DNA from: Sycon ciliatum
Taxonomy: Eukaryota > Porifera > Calcarea > Leucosolenida > Sycettidae
NCBI RefSeq assembly: GCF_964019385.1
Contig: NC_088655.1
Span: 20,754,371 to 20,818,370 of the forward strand
DNA: 64,000 nt
Direction: 5' to 3'
This document shows, in pieces, positions 11,291 through 21,563 of this stretch. The notes below the pieces were generated by a model that worked only from the letters and a program-made list of their open reading frames with translations, was not told where the DNA came from and made no database searches. Both the position numbers and the translations under genes were made by a program. Position 1 is the first letter of the stretch. Every line of letters begins with the position of its first letter.

Positions 11291-11986
11291 GCCAGCAATC
11301 GCATGTCATCTCGTACATTGAAAATCAACATAATTTTGCGAATCGACCTTTTTTTCAGGATTACTTTTCAACGAGGACGAAGCAAAGTCGGCCGAACGAA
11401 GCCTAGAGGACGAAAATCACCCTCTCCACTTCACCATCACGATACTGTCATAGATACGAGATGAAACAACTAAAAAATTCACAAGAAAACTGTACGACCA
11501 TCATCGCGCTGACTTTGGTCTGACTTTGGTCTGAGAATTTCTATCACGATCAAAAATGTACGAGGAGCACTCAAAAATCAGCCACAGACGTACCTTTATC
11601 GCTCTCTACTCCTTTTTCAAGGCACAAAAGTCGACTCTCCACTTTCAAACCAGGAACCAGACATACCAGTGGTCCTTTTCAGCTGCTCCACGAGCGCAGG
11701 AAATGTTCACCAAGGGGCGCAGAGCAGCATCCATTCCAGAAAAATAGCTAAAATACGAGTGAGACTGCATGCCTGAGTACATGCAGAAAATAGTCAATTT
11801 CAGCGTTTCTGCTCCAAACAGCAACTAGCTTCGACTAGAAACAAAGATTACACCAAAGGATCAAACAACAACCATTTTCTGCAGTTTTTTTGCAGATGGC
11901 TTCCTTGTGCTTGGCCCAGCACGCCAAAAATCACACCTCGGAGGAGTACCAAAAATTACAACTCTCAGATGTCCTTGATTGCTGGC
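11291..11986. mobile_element. TIR insertion in tandem unit 3 (family unknown)
   Basis: Compared with units 1 and 2, about 695 bp interrupts the sequence between ATGAAACAT and CATTTTGCACC. The insert starts GCCAGCAATC (11291-11300) and ends with the inverse GATTGCTGGC (11977-11986). No transposase-like frame is seen. The flanks (AAACAT / ATTCAT) do not give a clear target duplication, so the superfamily is not assigned. Confidence 0.55.
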
Positions 11987-12295
11987 CATTCATCATTTTG
12001 CACCGAGTTCAAACTTTGTATGTGGATCGCGTTTAGCATGAGGCTGTTGTATGGTTGCAGCTGAATTTGCATTTATCCCATTCAGCCCTACTGGGCCTTG
12101 CCTATGGTACTCTGCATAGAAATGCTAAAAAAGGCAAATAGAAAGTTCTAAAACTCTAGGGTTCTGACAACTGGGGTCCTCAAATATTTTGGAAGTGATT
12201 GCCAAGACTACCAACCACAGGGTGACAGAGTCGATACAGTGCCCAAAAGAATAACAGTTCACAATAGGGGACGCAAGTTTGCTCAAATTGCGTGA

Positions 12296-12395
12296 AAGGG
12301 GGAGGGGGAGGGGAGGGGAGGGGAGGGGGAGGGTAGGTGGAGGGGAGGGGAGGGGGGAGGGGGAGGGGATGGAGAGGGAGAGGGAGAGGGAGATA
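12296..12395 (+). repeat. Long G-rich (GGGGA/GGGAGA)n tract
   Basis: End of tandem unit 3. Many G runs separated by A, grading into GGGAGA repeats, followed by unrelated sequence. Potential G-quadruplex region. Confidence 0.85.
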
Positions 12396-12451
12396 TGAGG
12401 GTATCGAGCACTCTCTGCACAGAGGAAGTATTCTTGTGTGTGACTTTACTC

Positions 12452-13259
12452 ATATGGGCCTCAACCAGCGAAAACAGCCCTTAGGGTCGAATTTTTCAAA
12501 ATTCCTTTTTGGTTAGAAATTTGTTGAAACACATCTACTGAAGGACCTCAGCCAAGAAAAAGTTCAATATTACGATTCAAAACGGGTGTATACACCAAAA
12601 TACAAGGTGTACTCCAAATTGGTGCAATGTATGTATACATTGTATGTTTACAATAAATATTCAGCATTCTAAGGTGGGTAGGCAGCTTGAATACCTTTGA
12701 AATAGTGCAGTAAGCAGCTAGAATGACAAAGAATAGCTGAAGAGTGCGGAGACATGATCGACTTATTTGTAGCTGCATCCTGCGTGGAGTCGTTCCGCAA
12801 TGTCTTCCATTTCCTCCTCCGCAGCTGACGACACGACGTCGATGCCGTCACTAGCCCCAGACTCAGAATTTATTTCAGGTGCTGACTCCTCATCTTCCGA
12901 CTCTAACGAGTCATCGACCGCCTTGAGCCGCAACGCAGCAGGAGATGACGGCTGCGATCCCGCCTCGCTGTCGACATCGATGTCGGAACCAAAGAACGTC
13001 TCATCCTCACTCTGAACTTCAGCGGCTACTTCAGCATCCACTCCCTACCAGGCTCGAGCTAGCTGTACACAATGACTGTCGCGTGTGCTCTGCGAACAGC
13101 TCTGGCGTCCGCAGCCATCGCAACAAGATCAAGGAACACTAAGAACTCGTCGCGCTGTTTGCAGCGCGATCAAAAAATCGTTGAACGTCACAAATCGACC
13201 TTTTTCTTGAAAAAATTACGAAACCTCTAAGGGTCGTTTTCGCTGATTGCGGCTCATAT
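12452..13259. mobile_element. 808-bp inverted-repeat DNA transposon remnant
   Basis: The left end ATATGGGCCTCAACCAGCGA (from 12452) and the complement of the right end (ATATGAGCCGCAATCAGCGA, ending 13259) are imperfect terminal inverted repeats of about 40 bp. The element carries the acidic minus-strand frame 12763-13041. Its terminal ATATGRGCC also resembles the ends of the 13539-14972 structure. Confidence 0.55.
12763..13041 (-). CDS. Acidic 92-aa protein, transposase N-terminus-like
   Basis: A complete frame from an ATG at 13041 to a stop at 12763. It is very rich in Glu, Asp and Ser (for example SLESEDEESAPEINSESGAS). Acidic, Ser-rich N-terminal regions of this kind are typical of piggyBac-family transposases and their domesticated relatives, and the frame sits inside an element with terminal inverted repeats. 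No catalytic domain follows, so it is probably the leftover N-terminus in a deleted, non-autonomous copy. No TTAA flanks were found, so the piggyBac link is tentative. Confidence 0.35.
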   Translation of the reverse strand: MDAEVAAEVQSEDETFFGSDIDVDSEAGSQPSSPAALRLKAVDDSLESEDEESAPEINSESGASDGIDVVSSAAEEEMEDIAERLHAGCSYK

Positions 13260-13392
13260 ACATTCTCTCTAACTTTAGTTGCCATAACTGGTGACCTGAA
13301 TTCACAGAACATCAGTAGAGAAGATTTCAAACTCTATGCACAAGTGACTGCTCCAATGTGGCTGTTCCGATTTGCTCTTCTGTGTGTTCCAG

Positions 13393-13500
13393 ATTCCCAG
13401 GCCTCTCTGCTGCAGAAGTCTCAGTTCCTCCTGGACAGCCCCGAAATGTCTGAAGGTGACTCAGGGTTTTCCGGCTCTGCTGCTAGCTCAGACACCGAAG
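13393..13500 (+). CDS. Exon: short Ser/Asp-rich segment (36 codons)
   Basis: The acceptor TTCTGTGTGTTCCAG ends at 13392 and the donor GTAAGG starts at 13501. The exon is 108 bp, phase 1-1, and encodes DSQASLLQKSQFLLDSPEMS then EGDSGFSGSAASSDTE. The DSGxxxS pattern resembles the phosphodegron class recognised by F-box proteins of the beta-TrCP type, but this is a short motif and could be chance. It continues in frame from copy 3 of the triplicated exon and into the exon at 15529. Confidence 0.55.
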
Positions 13501-13538
13501 GTAAGGTATGTAGGGCATGCCTTAAGTGGGCATTTAGG

Positions 13539-14972
13539 ATATGAGCCGCGCCAAGCTAAAAAGTGGCTTAGCGTTTTGCCAACAAATCGAGAAAATCACC
13601 AAAACGTCACAGTCGGCAAAATTCTACTCGAGCGCAGTCTCGAAAATATTCACTTTCGAGCATCTTTTCAAGTAAATACAGTCGTCCCTCTCTAATCCGG
13701 CACTTTATAATCCAGCACCCTCGATAAACCAGCACAATTTTCAGTAGCCAAAATGTCCTCTTCATGTACATTGCAGCAGTAAATCAGATTTGTTAATCCA
13801 GCACCCTCCCTAATCCAGCAGATTTTCGTGGCACAAATGGTGCCGGATTATAGAGGGACCACTGTAGTTTGCAAGTGGAGAAGAAGGAAGAGGCCTTTTA
13901 GTTTTGAGCAACACTTCTTCAGTGTTCCCTCTTTCATCGTTGTGGGGATTTCTCGGCGGTGCCAGAGATCGTAATGGAGCGTTCTGGAGGAAGTGGAGGC
14001 GAGCAGGATGACACTCTCTCTCCGTGTGCGCCCAACCCTAGTTGACGAGGAAAACTCGCTCATTCATAGTGCCTGTGGTTCTCATCGTGGCCACGACTAG
14101 AGCGGCTGGTATACCTATGTGAAGACGTCTACAAGCTGTCCGACTATCACTCTGACAAGCTCCCTAGTGAGTTGGATCTTGCTGCGATGTTTCACTTTGT
14201 TTCGGGTACCTTCAAATGTTCATGGCGTAGCGTACTATACTCCAAATTTTCCTCATTTCAAGGCCAATAGTGCTACACGACGAAGCGATGCATTGACCTT
14301 AACCTCTTGCATATCGTCCCGTGGTGCTTGTACCACTACCTACACCAGGGAAGGAGAATGACATGGACTAGGACGGACAAAGAATCAGTGCCGCTTTTTA
14401 GCGATGTGCAATCTGCTGGACCTACGTGCAAGAGACCAATGGAGCTCGATCTCTGGCACAACACTACGAGCTGCAAGAAAGGATTAATTCATGCTGGTGT
14501 AGGTGATTGGAGAGAGGATGATGGACTGTCTTGGTAAGATGCTACATTTCCCAGTCCAGCAAAAATATAGTCACAGACTCCCCAAATCATTGAAGGGTAT
14601 GAAAATTCTTTTTGCGCGATGAAATGACATGAGATACATAGATCAATTATTTCTTCTCTCTTGGATCCTTTAATCAGAACACAAGTGCTCGTTCTTCTTG
14701 TATTGCTTCCACACCTGCTAAGCTTTGTCTCCACTTGGTGTCCCATGTTTTCTGGAGTTTGGGCAGGTGTTCATAATTATGATCTTAGTTTCATTGATAC
14801 CAGGCATGCTGTGACATGTGCGCAATGTATGCTTATTTATGGCACATATACATTGCAGATGGGCACCAAAATTTCCTTGATGGAAGTTGGAGAGGTAGAC
14901 ACTTTGGCATGAAAAAAGAAATTTCCAAAAATTATGCCTAAGCCACCTTTTTGCTTGGCTCGGCTCGCATAT
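13539..14972. mobile_element. Possible 1.4-kb inverted-repeat element
   Basis: ATATGAGCCGCGCCAAGC at 13539 is mirrored by GCTTGGCTCGGCTCGCATAT ending at 14972, an imperfect inverted repeat of about 35 bp. The ends resemble those of the 12452-13259 element. Short open segments lie inside (for example about 14100-14260) but show no recognisable transposase. It contains the nested MITE at 13679-13864. Confidence 0.4.
13679..13864. mobile_element. 186-bp MITE, Tc1/mariner (pogo/Tigger-like)
   Basis: The ends are CAGTCGTCCCTCTCTAATCC and the inverse of CAGTGGTCCCTCTATAATCC, about 24-bp terminal inverted repeats, flanked by TA on both sides (13677-13678 and 13865-13866). The interior repeats AATCCAGCACCCTC. 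The TA target and CAGTNGTCCCTC ends fit the pogo/Tigger group. Non-coding. Confidence 0.85.
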
Positions 14973-15157
14973 TGTGCAAATCCGTGGGCCTGGGATCCGG
15001 ATTCGCAGTCTTTGGACTTGTTTGATCGTTAGAATCCGGATCCAGGTGGCATGAATTCGGATCTGGTCAACCCACCCCCCAAAGAAGGATTGGACAGAGT
15101 CAACGGGTCCATTCTTGCTCTGAACCCAAACTTGCACCAGATGAACATTGATATGAA

Positions 15158-15221
15158 TTAGCCATTCTACGATATCAGTTAGCCATTCTACGATATCAGT
15201 TAGCCATTCTACGATATCCAC
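15158..15221. repeat. Three copies of a 21-bp repeat
   Basis: TTAGCCATTCTACGATATCAG is repeated three times head to tail. The unit is a multiple of three and gives a repeated peptide in one minus frame, but no gene is supported there. Confidence 0.85.
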
Positions 15222-15528
15222 CTTCTTTGACTAGAATGTTTCATACAATACTGCTGTTTGAATGAACTGAGTACCAACGGAAGTGGCACATTAAAACCAG
15301 GTGATTTCTGACTGGAACTAAGGCTGACCAGGACCTAATCATATGCTGGAATATCACAGCTCAGATTCGCCTTGTGTGACGCAGAATACACCTTGATGCT
15401 AAATTCTTGGATCATGAATATTTTGATTCCCAATATTGTGCATCGGCTACTCAGGTTTGCAATAAATTAACGGCGGATGTATGTTGTGCTTTCTTCCATA
15501 TTAATTCCTCAACTATGTGTATGACCAG

Positions 15529-15717
15529 AATGGACAGAAGATGATCTGCGCAATGCTCGAGTCACGGTTTTTATGGACAGCAAACTCAGGACATCTGCTG
15601 ACTGTGATGGAATTATCTTGGACAGTTTATCTAAGCAGCACTTCAATGAGACTAATATCAGAATCAAATCTACGAGCAGAAGAAGTGATCCTGCGCTCAC
15701 ACGTGTTGAAGGAAAAG
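15529..15717 (+). CDS. Exon: 63-codon segment, no known domain
   Basis: The acceptor is ATGTGTATGACCAG (ending 15528), with a somewhat weak GTTTGT donor at 15718. In the phase-1 frame the whole 189 bp is open, giving WTEDDLRNARVTVFMDSKLR then a Ser/Arg-rich tail ending TRVEGKG; the other two frames are not needed. Phase is 1 at both ends, matching its neighbours at 13393 and 17621. I do not recognise a domain. It may form the N-terminal extension of the TRADD-N-like segment encoded by the next exon. Confidence 0.55.
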
Positions 15718-16071
15718 GTTTGTAATATCCCGTTCTCTACCGTTTTCATGTATATCTGAATGTGTACAGCTAAGTAGGACAAATTCTACTACTGTACTCA
15801 GCCACAGGCTTTTAGACCAATACTAGTGTCTGCTCCAGGATGATTTCAAACCAACCATGTACATTTGTACCTGATGTTTAAGTATGGCTACTGCATGTGC
15901 AGTGATCGATGCATGGCTGGTGATAGTAGATATACATAATCATCTTGTACATCAAACGAAGTAGCGGGGAGGCATCCTGCAGCTTTATAAATCGAAGAGA
16001 ATTGGTGAGCACACAAGCTCATTCCCTGGGCACTGCAAATTCACAACTCATTTTATTTTACAGAATCATTT

Positions 16072-16100
16072 TCAACGTTTCCGCAAATTGCCATCATCAG
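16072..16100 (-). ncRNA. Hammerhead-ribozyme-like core, left arm
   Basis: On the minus strand the order is CTGATGA, a short stem (TGGCAATTTGC), then GGAAACG. One base of the usual CGAAAC junction is changed, so this copy is probably inactive. It mirrors the + strand core at 16847. Confidence 0.4.
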
Positions 16101-16336
16101 GATGCAATATGAAGTGGAAGTCTGCCAAGGAGCAGTTATATACACTAATTTGGTGTTCTTAGGTGTTGATAATATTTCTATGACTGCACATGTTACTTCA
16201 GTGCTAGAAATATGACATGTCTAAAACTAGTGAAAGATCACAAGTTTTCGCTGACTCATATGCTGGGTGTTGGTAGTACGTTAGCACAGCGCAGATGTCA
16301 CCAGATAACTTGCGACATGTCTGAACAGGTCCCACT

Positions 16337-16531
16337 GTGGATAAGCCATGGGGTGACCACATGCGAGCTAAGCATGCGGGGATCAACCTAGGTGTCGGGG
16401 ACAGCATCTTCTCGGCAGTGTCTGTGGTTGCAAGAGCCAGTGACAGGGCAAGCCGCAAATTGCGGGAGACAGTAGAGATCAGAAACGAAGGCCCAGAGAT
16501 CAACACCGGTGCTGGATGGTCATTACTCTAA
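16337..16531 (+). pseudogene. Penelope-like polyprotein, GIY-YIG C-terminal remnant
   Basis: The fragment reads DKPWGDHMRAKHAG...ASRKLRETVEIRNEGPEI...GWSLL and stops. It aligns by eye with the last part of the complete protein at 29454-31832 (DKPWGQHFR..., RRKLREAIEIRDA..., GWDLL), which is the C-terminal half of the GIY-YIG endonuclease domain. The GIY and YIG strands and the whole reverse transcriptase are absent, so it is a dead remnant. Confidence 0.85.
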
Positions 16532-16846
16532 AACAGTCACACCACACTGGCTACCTAGGTGACAGTATTTTCTGGAAAACACTGACATGGTCACATTCGT
16601 GTATTGCTTGCGAGAAACCTGTTCAGACATGTCTCAAGTTATCTGGTGACATCTGCGCTGTGCTAACTTATTACCAACACCCAGCATATGAGTCAGTGAA
16701 AACTTGTGATCTTTCACTAGTTTTAGACATGTCATATTTCTAGCACTGAGGTAACATGTGCAGTCATAGAAATATTAGCAACACCTAAGAACGCCAAATT
16801 AGTGTATATAACTGCTCCTTGGCAGACTTCCACTTCATATTGCGTC

Positions 16847-16870
16847 CTGATGAAGGCAATTTGCCGAAAC
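16847..16870 (+). ncRNA. Hammerhead-ribozyme-like core in Penelope pLTR
   Basis: CTGATGA (16847-16853) is followed by a self-complementary stretch AGGCAATTTGCC and then GAAAC (16866-16870), the order of the conserved hammerhead core. Hammerhead motifs are known in the terminal repeats of Penelope-like elements. Stem I/III partners were not fully resolved, so activity is not claimed. Confidence 0.55.
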
Positions 16871-17239
16871 GTTGAAAATGATTCTGTAACATGAAATCAG
16901 TTGTGAATTTGCAGTGCCCAGGGAATGAGCATGTGTGCTCACCAATTCTCTTCGAGATCTTGTACATCAGCCAGGCATCTGCAGAGAGAGAAAAGTGCAT
17001 GATGGCGCTTTGAAATCACTGTGTACTTCAAGTGCAGTCGATGGGAAAGCACAAATTCTAAGCATTGCAAGAAGTTGTTGTATCCATGCAATCAGTACCC
17101 AGACTCAGAAGTTACTAAGAGCGGTGCAGACCACACATAAATGTAGCCATCTTCACGATGAGCTCAGCGCCACCCATGTGCCAACCAGAATTGCTGCTGG
17201 CTTAGGTGTCTGGGTGGGCATGTGCGTGTGCAGACCTAC

Positions 17240-17389
17240 ATTACTCTTAATGCATGTTTATATGGGTGTGATGTGTGTATGTGAGCATGTGTCTGTTTGT
17301 GTGTGTGTGTGTGTGTGATCATGTGTCTGTTTGTGTGTGTGTGTATGTGATCATGTGTCTGTTGTGTGTGTATGTGAGCATGTGTCTGT

Positions 17390-17449
<60 letters not shown>

Positions 17450-17487
17450 TCATGTGTCTGTTTGTATGTGTGTATGTGAGCATGTGT

Positions 17488-17532
<45 letters not shown>

Positions 17533-17600
17533 ATCATGTGTCTGTTTGTGTGTGTGTGTATGTGAGCATGTGTCTGTTTGTGTGTGCGGCCATGCATGTG
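17240..17600. repeat. Interrupted (TG)n array with ATGTGATCATGTGTCTG units
   Basis: TG repeats alternate with ATCATGTGTCTGTTTG and GAGCATGTGTCTG blocks right up to the splice acceptor at 17611-17620. Frames through it are repeat artefacts. Confidence 0.95.
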
Positions 17601-17620
17601 AATCTACATGTGTCCTGCAG

Positions 17621-17923
17621 GAGGAGATATTAGGACATTGGTCAAAATCATCATCAACGGACAACCTGACGACTACACTAAACATAGGATCCGAAGGGAA
17701 GTGATTGAGGACCTGGAGGACCTTACCTTCTCCAAGAATCAAATTCAGGTCATCTACAAAGGCGACTGGGATTCCATCCAGGTGGTACTGCTGCTACCAA
17801 TGAGGACACTGGGTCATCTACTCTTCCTTGCAGTACACTATCCTGGACTGCTGCGAGGCCTGGATATACTTCAAATCATTGACATCTCCTCATTGACCAT
17901 AATTGACTTTCGAGAGATAACAG
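17621..17923 (+). CDS. Exon: TRADD-N-like domain (101 codons)
   Basis: The acceptor is ATGTGTCCTGCAG (ending 17620) and the donor GTATTG at 17924; the exon is 303 bp, phase 1-1. The product alternates beta strands and helices: [20 protein letters not shown], then [49 protein letters not shown]. The order 'strand, acidic helix, strand, xxSIxVxLxLP, helix, GLxIL' fits the TRADD-N-like fold used as an effector or adaptor module in immune receptors. This is a pattern judgement without a profile search. It follows the 15529 exon in frame and lies between death-fold and ankyrin modules, which suits an immune adaptor. Confidence 0.5.
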
Positions 17924-17939
17924 GTATTGCTATTATGTG

Positions 17940-18180
17940 TTGTGTGTTTTTCTGTGTCTCAGGTTGTGTGTGTCTGAGTTTGTGTGTTTGTGTGTGTGTT
18001 TGTGTGTGTGTCTGAGTTTGTGTGTGTACGTTTGTGCACACGTGTATGCACGTGTGGGTGCATGTTTAAGTGTGTGTGTGCATGTATGCATGCATGTGTG
18101 TATGTGTGTATGTCCAACCGTGTGTGTGCGTGCGTGCATGCGTTCTTGCTTGCTTGCCTCTGCGTACATGTGTGTGTGAT
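17940..18180. repeat. Second TG-rich region downstream of the exon
   Basis: TGTGTG runs with TGCATG and TTGTGTGTG variants directly follow the donor at 17924. Both flanks of the TRADD-N-like exon are therefore TG-rich. Confidence 0.85.
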
Positions 18181-18229
18181 GAGTGGACCCCTCGTGTTGC
18201 ATAATCAGTCCTGGGAATTCCTTGTTTAG

Positions 18230-19557
18230 GGAATACTACTGCTGCACTTGACATTGTCTAGTCGCCAAGGTGATCATGGTGATCCGTAGTCCCGCGTAGC
18301 GCCTTCCCAGCCTCGGCCCTTTTTACCTCCGCAGACCGCACCAGAAAAAAGATGACAACGCTATTTTGGTGAATATTTTCTGAGTACAGTCCGTGCGCCA
18401 AATTAAAAAAAAGTCGAAAGCCTTGTCTTGTCAGGGATCGATTTATCCGGGTTCGCATCGCAGTTTGCGAATCAGAATTCACTGGCTGCGATTCGCTTTT
18501 CGTTTTTATCGCCCAAAACAGTGATGTGCTGGCCATGCATACCGGTATGTACAAAGACCATTCTGTACTGTTTGTGTTCAGATTGCATGCGACTGTTGTA
18601 CACACTGCTGACTAGGGAGTAGCATTTTACTACTCCAATCAACTGGCCTGTCCTGCTCAGGCCGCGCTCGGGTCGCGGATCGCGCTCTGTTTGATTTTGG
18701 ACACTGCACTAGCCACTGCTATAGCACTGGTCGACCGGTCGTACAAGACTGCACAGTTTGCAGTCTTTTTAAGTTTTGTACACGGCGGTGACGTTCCCAG
18801 AAGTTCTCCTTTCTTTTTTCACTGTCAAGCTCAATTCAGTTTGTTTCTGTTCGACAAGACACAGTTGAAGTAGATGGTTCTTAGTCTCATGTAGCCAACA
18901 TGTCAGTGAATCTGATCACTGTCCAGAAGCGGGAAAAAGAACTGGACGCGCCAGGAGTGTCGATTTGTTTCGATGAAGAAAAGGAGAAAAGCGAAAGTTC
19001 TGTGCGCTTTGAACGATGTGTCACGATCGTTTGAGCGCTTCCCTGAGCGTTCTTTGTGGAAGGAATAAGTGGAACTGCCCTGTTGAAGGACATTGTGTTG
19101 TGAAGAATTCGAAGTCGGATGGACGCTGAACATGTAACGAGCCCAAGCAAAAACCCTAACGTAAAATATTCAGGTCAACCGTTCGTTTGGAAAAGCAAAT
19201 AGCAACTGCAGCTATTGTCCTCTTCTGTACAAAATCCTGCTATTGTACAGATATACATATACATGTAAACTTTCGATGAAGGAAAACTGCTAATCAATGC
19301 TGGAAGTTGCTAGTCAATTGTAAAACTGTGTAGCAGTGACTGCTATCCAAACAAATTACAGAAAATAGATCCCTGCTTGTTTCTCGAGTGATCAGTGGTG
19401 ATTTTTCAAGCTTCTTCGCAGTGTTCGATATCCGATGGCTCCGGAGAAGAAAAGTCTACATAACGAAGTAACTGGCCTCATTTCAAGTGACAGCAGGAGA
19501 ATAATTCTGAATTTGCGTAATTGGTCATGAAGACTTCGCTTCCTTTGTGTTCTGTAG
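18230..19557. other. Intron, nothing assigned
   Basis: No frame with both splice borders, no RNA gene and no clear repeat was found. Confidence 0.5.
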
Positions 19558-19834
19558 GCCGCAGAGTTGCATGTTGGAAGTGGAGCCAAGGTCTTGGTCG
19601 TGGTGGTCTCTCCTTCTGGAGTTCGACACACGTGCAGCTCGCACCCTGGGGACGAGATTTTGCCCTGCACCAGCTTGACAAGTGTCACAACAGCAACAGC
19701 TCTGCAAAAAGCAGCAGTTCTTATCCCACCTCGATGGCCACCCCAGATCCCACCACGAGCCCGACTGAAGAAATAAAAAATAAAATTGGACTATGCTGGT
19801 CCTTCAAACATCACCTGTTGGATACTTGTTGAGT
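19558..19834 (+). CDS. Candidate alternative terminal exon (weak)
   Basis: A possible acceptor (TTTGTGTTCTGTAG) ends at 19557. In the phase-1 frame required by the upstream exon the sequence is open for about 91 codons, with a Ser/Thr/Pro-rich stretch (SSYPTSMATPDPTTSPTEE), then a stop at 19830-19832. AATAAA occurs at about 19770-19785, so it could be a 3'-terminal exon. A second frame is also open and equally plausible. No in-phase donor is seen, so if real it would end an alternative transcript. Confidence 0.25.
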
Positions 19835-20430
19835 TAAAACACAATAGTCTGGTATCAATTCACCTCAGAATGTCAACATTGAAATAATATTATAAGTGTG
19901 GCATTAGAAATTGACACTTTCTGGACAACAGAACAATGCTAGTAGCCAACAAACATCACACTGAACTATTTTGAATAGGAGCACTGGTATGCACAACATG
20001 AAAATGCACCTCCATAAAATGATCAACTAAGGCAATGTTATACAACTTCTTGCTCCTTATATTGGCACGCACAGAGACATAGACAGCAATAGCGACAACA
20101 CATCAATTGAAGGGTAGTTAGCCGCAGCCAGATGTGAACCAGATAACGAGTTAGGTATGGAAGCAAGGACTGAGAACAGAGTGTCTCAAATGAAAAAAAG
20201 GTGTGCAAGCAGATAGCAGGACCACTTGGGGCCGTCAGATTAATTTGTGCCTTGCTCCCCGCCGAAACATGAACAGCGGAAAACAGTACTGAGTGCACAG
20301 CTCCAGCAGCCAGGAATACGTGTGATTGTCGGTGAACTGCTTGCGCCAAACGAAGCAACCCTCTGCTGAATGGGGTGGGTTGCTGCCAGATCCTGGGCGA
20401 GTACATGCGGCCGCAGAAGTTCGTATTAGG

Positions 20431-21563
20431 CCATACTTTGTTTTTTCTATGTTTCTCGTCGGCAAATTTTAACAAAAGGTGTGCGGGTGGGCGAAAAAAA
20501 CAAAAGCCAAGAAAAAGCTAGAACAATTTCTACTCAAGACTGTGTACATTATGTATGTGTGATTATTACAAGACACTGCCATGTATACTATACAGTACTA
20601 CATTGTACATTGTATAATCATGTGATCCCATAGTACATGATTGCACTACATTATCACATCAGCCCACGAATATCAGCCAAACTGCGACATTGAGAGTATA
20701 AAGTTTCATTGCGAGATGGCGAAGAGAACATACATTTATCTGCTATCGCATCAACAAACGCGTTCCCACTCGTCATTTTCGTTTTGTTACTTCAACGTTC
20801 TTGTATCCGCTTATCAAACTCTTGTCTCCACGCTGCTCATTTTTTCCTTGCCATGTGTCCATTGCTTGGTTTTTCTGCCCACAACATCGTTCCACAGACG
20901 CCAGTTTCCACGGAACTCGTCCGATTTACGGTATTCCTGGGACCCGCGAGGCTCAGGCAGTGAACGACTGAAAGTTTCGTTACGGCAGCCTTCATCGCAG
21001 AGAACGGATAGGGAGTGCTCCTTTGCTGCTAGCTGTGGTGCAAACGTTCACGATTTTGATGGACGCATCTAGCTGCTGCAGCATGTGCAGCGTTCATACA
21101 TGTACATGTACCGTAAGATCCTGCCAGAGCGCCCCTACCTCCTCGACGCTTCAGGTGGGGAGGGGCGGATGGGCGAGTCCTACTTGCCGCATTGAGTACT
21201 ACATGAAAAAGTACTCACCTACGAAAACTGTTCGTGCATCGACCAAAGGTCAAGAGCCAGGAGTCGTACAGACCCATCAAATTTCAGGGTTGTGCGATCC
21301 CTGGTCAAGAGGATTGGCACTGTTGCGTACATTTCCAACGGGGTTGAGCACGCGTCTGCAGTACAGTACGGCATCACAGACTGTGACAGAGTCATACGAG
21401 GATACAATCAATCACTTTCCTGACAAGAAGTCAGGGAGGGGCGGATGGGAGAGACGGGGCGCTCTGGCGGGATTTTACGGTACAAGCATGAACGTTTTTT
21501 TCTTCCGAATTTTCTGAAAACCTACGCGGGCGGTGAGGAGAAACATAGAAAAAACAAAATGTG
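20431..21563. repeat. Inverted repeat pair about 1.1 kb apart
   Basis: CTTTGTTTTTTCTATGTTTC at about 20437 and its inverse at about 21535-21563 form an imperfect inverted repeat of about 28 bp. A small DNA transposon is possible but no target duplication or transposase is visible. Confidence 0.35.

Larger units (their letters stand above)
5473..12300 (+). repeat. 2.41-kb tandem triplication
   Basis: Three direct units start at 5473, 7886 and 10298, each with AATTAGAGATAGGAGTGTGT. The period is 2413 then 2412 bp with only scattered substitutions, so the duplication looks recent. Each unit carries the same 447-bp exon. The first two units also carry a tRNA-like SINE (6769, 9180). Unit 3 has a roughly 695-bp insertion (11291-11986) and lacks about 1.08 kb (junction at 12039/12040). 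Each unit ends in a G-rich (GGGGA)n tract, which may have promoted the exchange. Confidence 0.95.
15955..16956 (+). mobile_element. Penelope-like element remnant with inverted pLTR arms
   Basis: A 13-bp direct repeat, ATCTTGTACATCA, flanks it (15942-15954 and 16957-16969). The left arm (about 15955-16328) and right arm (about 16610-16956) are inverted copies of one another, and between them lies only the end of the coding region (16337-16531). The left end has an extra stretch (CGAAGTAGCGGGGAGGCATC...) absent from the right end. It lies in the intron between the exons at 15529 and 17621. Confidence 0.85.

Noticed and set aside
14119..14537. Two overlapping open frames of about 80 codons
   Set aside because: No splice borders in phase with the gene and no recognisable domain; probably the interior of the 13539-14972 repeat.
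20038..20475. Minus-strand frame of 145 codons
   Set aside because: No domain, start or splice support; overlaps the arm of an inverted repeat.
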